Shown here: positions 1-5,602 of the stretch, one piece after another | Layout of the letters: every line of letters begins with the position of its first letter | How positions within the stretch are numbered: the first letter of the stretch is position 1 | Source of the DNA: Anaerolineales bacterium | GTDB lineage: Bacteria; Chloroflexota; Anaerolineae; Anaerolineales; Villigracilaceae | Reading direction: 5' to 3' | NCBI GenBank assembly: GCA_025966435.1 | Contig: JAICRQ010000178.1 | Coordinates: 1-7,037 of the forward strand | Length of the DNA stretch: 7,037 bases | Notes under the pieces: model-generated | The model's input: only the letters and a program-made list of their open reading frames with translations | What the model was told of the DNA's origin: nothing | The model's database searches: none | Program-made: the position numbers and the translations under genes

Positions 1-44
1 GGCAGCGCGATCGAGCTTTTTCCGTGCCGCATGACGAGTTCGTT

Positions 45-68
45 CAACATGTTCTGGTGCACATGTTG
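45..68. promoter_or_regulatory. Perfect inverted repeat just upstream of cydA (candidate operator or leader hairpin)
   Basis: The arms CAACATGT (45-52) and ACATGTTG (61-68) are exact reverse complements separated by 8 nt. Each arm also contains the self-complementary hexamer ACATGT, so the same short palindrome occurs twice, 14 nt apart. The repeat ends 5 nt before the cydA Shine-Dalgarno sequence. It could be a dimer-binding operator for oxygen or redox control of cydAB, or an mRNA hairpin affecting ribosome access. It does not resemble the FNR consensus (TTGAT-N4-ATCAA). The function is inference; only the symmetry is seen. Confidence 0.45.
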
Positions 69-83
69 TCTTCAGGAGAAACC

Positions 84-1478
84 ATGGACCTGGTCATACT
101 TTCACGCTTGCAGTTTGGGCTCACGAATATCTACCATTTTTTGTTTGTGCCTCTCACGATAGGGCTCAGCGCCTTCGTTGCGTTCATGCAAACGCGGTAT
201 TACCAGACGCGAGATGAAACATTTCATCTGATGACAAGGTTTTGGGGAAAATTGTTTCTGATCAATATCGCCATTGGCGTTGTCACCGGGATTGTCAATG
301 AATTCCAGTTCGGTATGAACTGGTCAGAGTATTCTCGTTTTGTCGGCGATATCTTTGGCGCGCCACTGGCTCTGGAAGCCTTGCTCGCCTTTTTTGTGGA
401 AGCGACGTTTATCGGGGTATGGATTTTCGGAGAAGGGAAAATTCCCGAGAAGGCACACCTCGCCGCCATCTGGCTGGTGGCGATGGGCGCCATTCTTTCG
501 GCTCTATGGATTCTGCTTGCCAATGGCTGGATGCAACACCCCGTGGGATATACGATCAATGAGGCGACGGGGCGAGCCCAGTTGGCGGACTTCATGGCGG
601 TCATTGGCAACCCAAAAGGGTGGTTATTTTTCTCACACACCCTCACGGCAGCCTTTGCAACAGCCAGTTTCTTTATTCTCGGAATCAGCGCCTATCACCT
701 GGCACGCAAGCAACATGTGGAAATATTCAGGCGCTCCCTGAGTATGGCAGCACTCGTTGGCTTGATCACTAGCAGCCTGATCTTCTTTACCGGTCATGCT
801 CAGGGACAGTATGTCTATGAAACCCAGCCCATGAAGTTCGCCGCGATCGAAGCGCACTGGGAAACTGGTCACCCGGCATCCTTCTCGATTCTCACTATCG
901 GCGATCTCAGCGGCAGGCGCGAAGTCTGGTCGATTCGGATTCCCTACTTTCTGAGCTTTTTGGCGTGCAACCACCTGGACTGCGAAGTCCGCGGCGTGGA
1001 TGACCTGCAGGCGGAATATCAAGCCACGTATGGAGCCGGGAATTATATTCCTCTGATCGTCGTCACGTATTGGAGCTTTCGGATCATGATGACCATGGGG
1101 CTTCTGATGATCCTTTCCTCTCTGTTGCTTCTCATTGCCCTTCGCAAGCCGATTGAAAATGCCAGATGGCTGCGCTGGGCGCCGTGGCTGATTGCCCTGC
1201 CATATATCGCCAATGTCTGCGGCTGGGTGCTCACCGAAATGGGACGCCAGCCCTGGCTTGTGCAAGGGTTGCTCAAAATCGAAGATGGCGTCACCCCCAA
1301 TATGACGACGGGCTACTTACTCATTAGCCTGATCAGCTTTACCCTGGTGTACAGCGCCCTCGCCGTTGCCATGCTTTATCTGATGCGCAAGTACGCCCGG
1401 GCTGGACCGGATGCCGCACTCAACGATTCCGTAGATGTCGCCCCTGCTCCCCTGCTTCCTTACGCGGAAGGCGAATAG
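84..1478 (+). CDS. cydA: Cytochrome bd ubiquinol oxidase subunit I (CydA), short Q-loop type
   Basis: This is the haem-bearing subunit of cytochrome bd, an integral membrane oxidase that oxidises quinol and reduces O2 to water without pumping protons. The product is 464 aa, shorter than E. coli CydA (about 520) because the C-terminal half of the quinol loop is missing (short Q-loop class). By alignment from memory with E. coli, the key residues are present: His18 (high-spin haem), His185 and Met335 (haem b558, the Met in FRIM), Glu98 and Glu106 (proton path), Lys251 and Glu256 in the quinol loop (KFAAIEAHWET), and Glu385 beside the GRQPW signature (387-391). Several long hydrophobic segments match the family's multi-span topology. 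The ATG at 84 was chosen because AGGAG (74-78) sits 5 nt upstream and because the protein then begins MDLVILSRLQF, aligned with known CydA N-termini. An in-frame GTG at 24 would add 20 polar residues without support. The gene is followed after 8 nt by cydB. Two cysteines (295 and 300) lie in the shortened Q loop. Confidence 0.97.
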   Translation: MDLVILSRLQFGLTNIYHFLFVPLTIGLSAFVAFMQTRYYQTRDETFHLMTRFWGKLFLINIAIGVVTGIVNEFQFGMNWSEYSRFVGDIFGAPLALEALLAFFVEATFIGVWIFGEGKIPEKAHLAAIWLVAMGAILSALWILLANGWMQHPVGYTINEATGRAQLADFMAVIGNPKGWLFFSHTLTAAFATASFFILGISAYHLARKQHVEIFRRSLSMAALVGLITSSLIFFTGHAQGQYVYETQPMKFAAIEAHWETGHPASFSILTIGDLSGRREVWSIRIPYFLSFLACNHLDCEVRGVDDLQAEYQATYGAGNYIPLIVVTYWSFRIMMTMGLLMILSSLLLLIALRKPIENARWLRWAPWLIALPYIANVCGWVLTEMGRQPWLVQGLLKIEDGVTPNMTTGYLLISLISFTLVYSALAVAMLYLMRKYARAGPDAALNDSVDVAPAPLLPYAEGE

Positions 1479-1486
1479 AGGTTTCC

Positions 1487-2512
1487 ATGGATTACGAGTC
1501 TCTTCAGATCCTATGGTTCGTCCTGATCGCCGGATTATGGATCGGGTTTTTCTTTCTGGAAGGGTTCGATTTTGGTGTGGGCATGTTATTACCCTTTCTT
1601 GGCAGAAACGATGTGGAGCGCCGTGCCATCATCAACACGATTGGGCCCGTTTGGGACGCCAATGAGATGTGGCTGATCCTCGCTATCACCTCCATGTTCG
1701 CGGTGTTCCCCGACTGGTATGCAACGATGCTCAGTGGGTTTTATCTCATCATGGTTATGATCATCCTTGGGTTAATCATACGGGGCATCTCGTTTGAATA
1801 TCGCTCAAAGGATTCGCGCCCGCAGTGGCGAGGCCGCTTCGACTGGATGATCGCCGTGGGTTCCTTCGTAAATTCGTTTCTGTTCGGAGTTCTGTTTACG
1901 GACTTGCTCGGCGGTGTGCCGATCGATCAGAACATGGCTTACACCGGCGGCGCTTTTAGTTGGATTACGCCATATGGGCTGATCGGGGGCTTAACAATGG
2001 TTTGCGTTTTCCTGCTGCACGGCGCAAATTTTCTGACCCTAAAGCTGGAAGACGACCTGCGTGAAAGAGCTCGTGCCATATCCAAACGGCTATATGTGTT
2101 TGCTGCCATCATGGTGGTAATGTTGGCGATCACCACCTACATCTTTACGGATATCACGCTCCAGGTTGGCATTAACCCGGGGGTCTTGCCGATTGCTTCT
2201 GTGGCCGTCCTATTAACAACGATTTACTTTATCAACCGCAACATGGAGGGCTGGGCGTTCGTAATGACCGGGGCGCACATCGTCCTGACGCAGGTTGCCT
2301 TTTTTACCCTGATGTTCCCCCGGCTTATGATCTCCAGCCTAAACCCTGCCTGGAGCTTAACGATCTACAACTCGTCGTCCTCCCTCCAGGCTCTCACGGT
2401 GATGTCTATCATCTCACTGATTTTTATTCCTATCGTCCTGGCATATGAGGTCTGGTCCTATTACATTTTCCGCAAACGGATTAAGACGGATAAGGAACAT
2501 CTTGTCTATTAG
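1487..2512 (+). CDS. cydB: Cytochrome bd ubiquinol oxidase subunit II (CydB)
   Basis: This is the second membrane subunit of cytochrome bd, which pairs with CydA and stabilises the haem assembly. The product is 341 aa; E. coli CydB has about 380. Family signatures are clear: EGFDFGVGML with Asp28, FLGRNDVERR, and GPVWDANEMWLI with Trp56 and Asp57, which correspond to conserved residues of E. coli CydB. The C-terminus (IPIVLAYEVWSYYIFRKRI) also matches the family. Multiple hydrophobic spans run throughout. The ATG at 1487 is preceded by AGAGG (1477-1481), which overlaps the cydA stop, with 5 nt spacing. The 8-nt gap indicates one transcript with cydA and probably coupled translation. No small CydX-like membrane peptide is recognisable in the 122 nt after the stop, and no cydCD genes are in the window. 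Confidence 0.97.
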   Translation: MDYESLQILWFVLIAGLWIGFFFLEGFDFGVGMLLPFLGRNDVERRAIINTIGPVWDANEMWLILAITSMFAVFPDWYATMLSGFYLIMVMIILGLIIRGISFEYRSKDSRPQWRGRFDWMIAVGSFVNSFLFGVLFTDLLGGVPIDQNMAYTGGAFSWITPYGLIGGLTMVCVFLLHGANFLTLKLEDDLRERARAISKRLYVFAAIMVVMLAITTYIFTDITLQVGINPGVLPIASVAVLLTTIYFINRNMEGWAFVMTGAHIVLTQVAFFTLMFPRLMISSLNPAWSLTIYNSSSSLQALTVMSIISLIFIPIVLAYEVWSYYIFRKRIKTDKEHLVY

Positions 2513-2544
2513 ACATGTAGATTCTGTATTTCGCTATTCCCCTT

Positions 2545-2594
2545 AAAAAAACCGACAGGCAGAATTTATCTTCCGCCTGTCGGCCCTATTTTGT
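2545..2594. terminator. Probable bidirectional intrinsic terminator between cydAB and the spoVS unit
   Basis: A perfect 9-bp stem, CCGACAGGC (2552-2560) with GCCTGTCGG (2575-2583), encloses a 14-nt loop. Read on the minus strand the stem is followed by seven Ts (complement of the A run at 2545-2551), a textbook terminator for the spoVS gene ending at 2635. Read on the plus strand it is followed by the T-rich stretch CCCTATTTTGTTT, a weaker but usable tail for cydAB, which ends 39 nt before the stem. The convergent arrangement of the two units fits a shared terminator. Confidence 0.85.
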
Positions 2595-2634
2595 TTGCTA
2601 CCCCAATCGGTTTCTAAGGAGATCGTCCCTTGTC

Positions 2635-2967
2635 TTAGACGCCCGGCATCTCTGCCCGCACAGTGTGCGCCCGGGTGGAGAGCCGGACGGCCGAGAAATC
2701 GGAATTCGGGCTCGGCTCGATCACGAGCTTAATCGCCGTTCTCACTTTGTCATCAATAGTGACATCTGAAAATTCAGGCACGCAGGTCACGTAAATGCCA
2801 TCGTTCCTGAGATATCCCGTAGCCAGCACCAGTGCCTTCACAGCCTGGTTGACGGCGCCAGCCCCGATCGCCTGCACTTCCGCGTGGTGATGTTCACGCA
2901 TGACGCCTGCAATCGCGCCAGCCACCGCAGCCGTACGAGAGTCGGCAGAAACTTTGATTAGATTCAT
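2635..2967 (-). CDS. spoVS: SpoVS family protein (stage V sporulation protein S homologue) with C-terminal extension
   Basis: The 110-aa product matches SpoVS across residues 1-85: MNLIKVSADS, AGAIAGVMRE, the strongly conserved VQAIGAGAVNQAVKAL (31-46), and VRTAIKLVIEP (75-85). SpoVS is a small Alba-like protein presumed to bind nucleic acid. In Bacillus it affects sporulation and septation, but homologues are common in non-sporulating Thermus, Deinococcus and Chloroflexota, where the role is unknown. Typical SpoVS proteins are about 86 aa; this one carries about 25 extra residues (PSPNSDFSAVRLS... to MPGV) with no recognised motif. The ATG at 2967 was chosen because GAGGAG lies 7 nt upstream. 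The in-frame GTG at 2982 overlaps that ribosome binding site. The gene is last in the minus-strand series, 219 nt after the kinase stop, and may have its own promoter. It ends in TAA before a strong terminator. Confidence 0.93.
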   Translation of the reverse strand: MNLIKVSADSRTAAVAGAIAGVMREHHHAEVQAIGAGAVNQAVKALVLATGYLRNDGIYVTCVPEFSDVTIDDKVRTAIKLVIEPSPNSDFSAVRLSTRAHTVRAEMPGV

Positions 2968-3036
2968 AGTAGGTCTCCTCACAAAATTGTTTTGGTCGTT
3001 GCAAATCTATGCTTGCAGCAGGTCAGGCTTCTGCTG

Positions 3037-3057
3037 TCATTCCACCACGTGGAATGA
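3037..3057. promoter_or_regulatory. 9-bp inverted repeat upstream of spoVS (candidate operator)
   Basis: TCATTCCAC (3037-3045) and GTGGAATGA (3049-3057) are perfect complements around a 3-nt centre (CAC). No T run follows on either strand, so a terminator for the kinase gene is unlikely. The repeat lies between a possible promoter (3070-3098, minus strand) and the spoVS start at 2967, a position suited to repression of spoVS or to a structured 5' leader. The regulator is unknown. Confidence 0.4.
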
Positions 3058-3069
3058 TATGGTGATCGA

Positions 3070-3098
3070 ATTGTATGAGACCCGGTCAAAGAGAACAA
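3070..3098 (-). promoter_or_regulatory. Possible promoter for spoVS
   Basis: On the minus strand TTGTTC (3098-3093) and TACAAT (3075-3070) are separated by exactly 17 nt. The -10 hexamer matches TATAAT at 5 of 6 positions; the -35 matches TTGACA at only 3 of 6. A start site would fall near 3063, about 95 nt before the spoVS start codon and just ahead of the inverted repeat at 3037-3057. The 3'-most part of this 204-nt gap holds the spoVS ribosome binding site. I see no credible small gene in it. Confidence 0.3.
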
Positions 3099-3186
3099 TA
3101 GACACGGACTCACGCTGTCTAGATGTTTGTACTGAGTTTGAACACCACCGTAAATCGCCCTCAGCCCTGTATTCAGGAACTTCACA

Positions 3187-4800
3187 TCATCTCGGAGAAG
3201 CTGCTTGTTGCATTTCCCTGACCGGAACCATCAAGATAACCTGCGTCCCGGCTCCGGGCTTTGAGTTAATGATTAGGCTGCCTCCAAACAGGGTTAGCTG
3301 ATGCCGCATGGTTGGGAGTCCTATACTTTGAGGCAAGTCGTCCTGCCTGCTTCTGCTTACTTCCTGTTCCCGCATAGTGTCCGGAAAGCCCTTCCCATCA
3401 TCCCCCACCTCGATCCGAAGACCATCATCTAACCATGCCAACGCAACGGCTGCCCGGCTCGCGCCAGCATGTTTCACAACATTGAACAAGAGCTCACGGA
3501 CGCAATTGAATAGGAAGACGTGCAGGTCCTCATTTGGAATGACAAAAGGTCCGTTTGCCTGGAGTTCAACGGGCAGTCCATATTGCTCCCGCATTCTGCT
3601 AGCCAACCATGCAATCGCATGCGACAACCCCTCTCCAGGCAGGATCGGCGGGCTGAGGTCAATGCTGAGATTACGCGTGATCTTCACGATTTCAGCGAGT
3701 TCCTGTGCGATACCGGACACCTCCCCGTAAGCGGTCTCACTCTCTATAGGCAACCTATCCCGCAAGAAGGATAACTGTATTTGGATGGCATAGATCCGTT
3801 GCTGCAGGTCATCATGCAGCACGCGAGAAATGCGCTGGCGCTCGCGCTGTGTGGCTTTGATCAGGTCTGAGGCGAGCTCGTGCACCTCCGCAGTTTTCTC
3901 CTGGACTCTCTGCTCCAGGGTTTCATTGAGGGACTGCAATTGTTTCTGACTCTCGCGCAAGGCTTCTTCGGCTTGACGTTGCGCGGTCTCATCACGGCCG
4001 ATTTTGACAAAGCCGTTGAGCTGCCCATCACGCAGCGGATGCACTACGCCGTTGATAAAGACGCGCGAGCCATCCTTGCGCAGGTGCCAACGGATGTCCG
4101 GCGCAATGCCTTCCGCCCGTGCTGTCTCCAATTCTTTCTGCGGCTTGCTCGCCGCGCGATCCTCCGGCGTGAATAGCACTTCAAAGCTTTGTCCGAGAAT
4201 CTCCGCCTCGCTCCATCCAAAAATCTGCCCCGCGCCCGGGTTCCATGAATTGATTACACCGTCCGCGTCGGTCGTGAAAATCGCGTAGCCCTTCGCACTT
4301 TCGAGGATGAGGCGCAAACGTTCTTCTGAGCGGCGCAACGCTTCTTCGGCTTGACGTTGCGCGGTCTCATCACGGCCCATTTTAAAGAAACCGTCTTGTT
4401 GCCCGTCACGCAACAAATGCATCGCGCCGTTAATAAAGACACGCGAGCCATCCTTGCGTTGATGCCAACGGATATCTGGCGAGATGCCTTCCCTCCGGGC
4501 CGTCTCACGTTCTTTCTCAGGTTCGCCTGCCGCACGGTCTTCTGGCGTGAATGTCACGTTGCATCTTTGTCCGAGAATTTCTGATTCACTCCACCCAAAA
4601 ACCTGCGCCGCGCCCTCGTACCACGAATTGATTATGCCGTCGGCATCGGTCGTGAAAATCGCGAAGCCCTGTGCACTTTCGAGGATGAGGCGCAAGCGCG
4701 CTTCCGAACGACGCAACGCTTCTTCCGCGTGGGCATCCTCCACACGCGAAACTTCTTTGTCATCTGAACGTTTCTTATCCATTTGTTTCTGCTCGCTCAT
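3187..4800 (-). CDS. Soluble PAS-PAS sensor histidine kinase (HisKA_3 / NarX-DegS type)
   Basis: This is a 537-aa cytosolic two-component sensor kinase. Domain order: a polar N-terminus (1-24); PAS 1 (about 31-145) and PAS 2 (about 157-271), near copies of each other; a coiled-coil linker rich in Glu, Gln and Leu (about 276-320); a HisKA_3 dimerisation segment with the phospho-acceptor His329 in RQRISRVLHDDLQQ; and a HATPase_c domain with N-box Asn440 (VRELLFNVVKHA), G1 box GDDGKGF (466-472), and SIGLPTMRHQ and GGSLIINSKPGAGT at the C-terminus. This architecture normally phosphorylates LuxR/NarL-type regulators; none is in the window. No membrane span or signal peptide is visible, so the input is probably intracellular (redox, gas or small ligand through PAS). 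No cofactor-binding residue could be assigned. The ATG at 4800 has AGGA 8 nt upstream. The in-frame TTG at 4821 is less likely. The 102 nt between the rhodanese stop and this start contain no clear promoter or terminator, so co-transcription is plausible. The gene ends in TGA. Confidence 0.93.
   Translation of the reverse strand: MSEQKQMDKKRSDDKEVSRVEDAHAEEALRRSEARLRLILESAQGFAIFTTDADGIINSWYEGAAQVFGWSESEILGQRCNVTFTPEDRAAGEPEKERETARREGISPDIRWHQRKDGSRVFINGAMHLLRDGQQDGFFKMGRDETAQRQAEEALRRSEERLRLILESAKGYAIFTTDADGVINSWNPGAGQIFGWSEAEILGQSFEVLFTPEDRAASKPQKELETARAEGIAPDIRWHLRKDGSRVFINGVVHPLRDGQLNGFVKIGRDETAQRQAEEALRESQKQLQSLNETLEQRVQEKTAEVHELASDLIKATQRERQRISRVLHDDLQQRIYAIQIQLSFLRDRLPIESETAYGEVSGIAQELAEIVKITRNLSIDLSPPILPGEGLSHAIAWLASRMREQYGLPVELQANGPFVIPNEDLHVFLFNCVRELLFNVVKHAGASRAAVALAWLDDGLRIEVGDDGKGFPDTMREQEVSRSRQDDLPQSIGLPTMRHQLTLFGGSLIINSKPGAGTQVILMVPVREMQQAASPR
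3973..4728 (-). repeat. Tandem duplication of a 126-codon PAS module inside the kinase gene
   Basis: Two adjacent 378-nt units, 4351-4728 (protein 25-150) and 3973-4350 (protein 151-276), encode PAS modules that both start AEEALRRSE and end GRDETAQRQ. By my count 99 of 126 residues are identical. At the DNA level one 38-nt stretch is identical in both copies (3962-3999 and 4340-4377). The third AEEALR at protein 277 marks the start of the linker and the boundary left by the duplication. This indicates a fairly recent duplication within the gene. Confidence 0.9.
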
Positions 4801-4902
4801 TTCAAATTTCCTGTCAACCAATATGAAATCTCCCTATTTTGCCTCGGGGAGGGTTTCTTTTAGATCAGGTTGGACGCGGAGCATCCCACATGCCAGGGAG
4901 TC

Positions 4903-5448
4903 TCATGGGGTGTCAGATGATTCATGGTCGGCATGCTTTTCCAACGGCTCCCCACAATCGGGGCATACCATCTCCCAGGGCAATGCCGCAGTTGCCTGCT
5001 TACGCGCGATGGGATATCCTGTCTTGTACCATGCCATGTAGCCACCTTGCAGTGCGAAGGCATGGTACCCCTGGCTCGTTAGGAACGACGCCACACGGGC
5101 GCTCGTAAACTCATCTGGTCAGGTACAGTAGGCGATGACCGCTTTGTCGCGAGGTAATTCATCGAAGCGGGTTTCGATTTCTTCGGGCGGGATGCGAATC
5201 GATCCATCAATGGTACGGGTCATGCTTGGCCATACATGAGAAGCGACAACATCCAGGATCAATGCCTCGCCGGAATCGACCATAGCCTTTGCGGCACCTG
5301 CTTCAATCCTTGGTCCTGCAGCACGTACTTTGCCCATATCTATTTTAGAATCTGGAGTCAGAGCAGCGACTTTCAGATCCTTCCTCCTTTCAACGGTAAT
5401 TGAGTATAAGTTATGAGAGGAAGCGGGCAAAGTAGGGGAATCATCCAT
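4903..5448 (-). CDS. Rhodanese-like protein with in-frame TGA at the catalytic cysteine (candidate selenoprotein)
   Basis: Read through one internal TGA, the frame encodes 181 residues. Residues 1-55 match no domain I know. A rhodanese domain spans about 56-146: EALILDVVASHVW, then SIRIPPEEIETRFDELPRD, the beta strand AVIAYCT, the active loop, TSARVASFLTSQGY, and LQGGYMAWYKTGYP. Rhodaneses of this subgroup usually read Y-C-x-C-P-[ND]-E-x-T-S-A-R, with the second Cys as the sulfur-carrying nucleophile. Here that codon is TGA (5121-5119, residue 110). The frame stays open and family-like on both sides, and a SECIS-like hairpin follows, so selenocysteine is the favoured reading. If TGA is simply a stop, the product is a 109-aa inactive fragment. 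The tail (147-181) carries a CPDCG pair (Cys162, Cys165) that might bind metal or act in redox. The ATG at 5448 has GGGAG 6 nt upstream. No signal peptide is visible, so the protein is probably cytosolic. The gene's own stop is also TGA (4905-4903). The rhodanese assignment is secure; selenocysteine is inference. Confidence 0.85.
5085..5121 (-). promoter_or_regulatory. In-frame UGA and SECIS-like stem-loop
   Basis: On the minus strand the UGA (5121-5119) is followed after 12 nt by a stem-loop at 5106-5085. ACGA pairs with UCGU, one G (5102) is bulged, CGCC pairs with GGCG, and the apical loop is CGUGU. The loop begins 21 nt after the UGA. As I recall, bacterial SECIS elements sit within the coding region immediately 3' of the UGA, have a short upper stem 16-37 nt from the UGA, and carry a G in the first two loop positions (here the second). 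E. coli fdhF has a similarly placed stem with one bulged base, a U. The pairing is seen in the sequence; SelB recognition is inferred. Confidence 0.5.
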
Positions 5449-5501
5449 GAATTTCTCCCAACACTCCAGGCTCGTCCAGGACGTGCAACCGCACTTGGAT
5501 G

Positions 5502-5530
5502 ATGGTATTCATGATTCGTGAAACAGTAAA
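5502..5530 (-). promoter_or_regulatory. Possible promoter of the rhodanese-kinase unit with a palindromic spacer
   Basis: On the minus strand TTTACT (5530-5525) and TACCAT (5507-5502) are 17 nt apart, each matching the sigma-70-type consensus at 4 of 6 positions. The spacer holds a near-palindrome, TTCATGATTCGTGAA on the plus strand (5508-5522), with 7-nt arms, one mismatch and one central base, a likely spot for a repressor or activator. The element starts in the T tract of the upstream terminator, as expected in a compact intergenic region. This is weak support based on spacing and position. Confidence 0.28.
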
Positions 5531-5567
5531 AATCGCCCTGGCAAGCCGAAAGGTTTGCCAGGGCGAT
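5528..5567 (-). terminator. Strong intrinsic terminator of the repeat-protein gene
   Basis: A 16-bp stem (5532-5547 with 5552-5567) closes a 4-nt loop, interrupted by only one G-U type pair in the minus-strand RNA. The minus strand continues directly into TTTTT (complement of 5532-5528). It lies 35 nt beyond the TAA stop of the gene ending at 5603. The plus-strand side has no T run, so it acts on the minus strand. It separates the surface protein from the rhodanese gene. Confidence 0.92.
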
Positions 5568-5602
5568 AAAACGCCTTCTGTAATTAATTCCCCGGTGTAC
5601 AG

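Noticed and set aside
1..34. Possible 3' end of an upstream gene (frame ending at TGA 32-34)
   Set aside because: Only about ten codons are visible and nothing in them is recognisable, so the call cannot be supported.
24..83. Upstream GTG start adding 20 residues to CydA
   Set aside because: The ATG at 84 has an AGGAG ribosome binding site at the right distance and aligns with the known CydA N-terminus; the extension is polar and unlike the family.
2968..2982. GTG start for SpoVS at 2982
   Set aside because: It lies in the GAGGAG ribosome binding site of the ATG at 2967, where SpoVS homologues begin.
3163..3178. Small CCTG-TATT-CAGG palindrome just downstream of the kinase stop
   Set aside because: The arms are only 4-5 bp with no T run; this is too short to call a terminator or operator.
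2979..3185. 68-aa minus-strand open frame between the kinase and spoVS
   Set aside because: It has a GTG start without a convincing ribosome binding site, shows no familiar sequence, and overlaps the candidate promoter, the inverted repeat and the spoVS ribosome binding site.
4801..4821. TTG start for the kinase at 4821
   Set aside because: The ATG at 4800 has a better placed AGGA and an ordinary start codon; the seven extra residues have no support.
4903..5121. General reassignment of TGA to an amino acid in this organism
   Set aside because: TGA is the natural end of both the kinase (3187-3189) and the rhodanese (4903-4905), and every recognisable Trp and Gly in the conserved motifs uses standard codons.
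4903..5448. Two separate genes (a 109-aa protein and a 63-aa protein) instead of one rhodanese
   Set aside because: Both pieces are in the same frame, join to give one intact rhodanese domain, and the second piece has no ribosome binding site near its nominal GTG at 5094.
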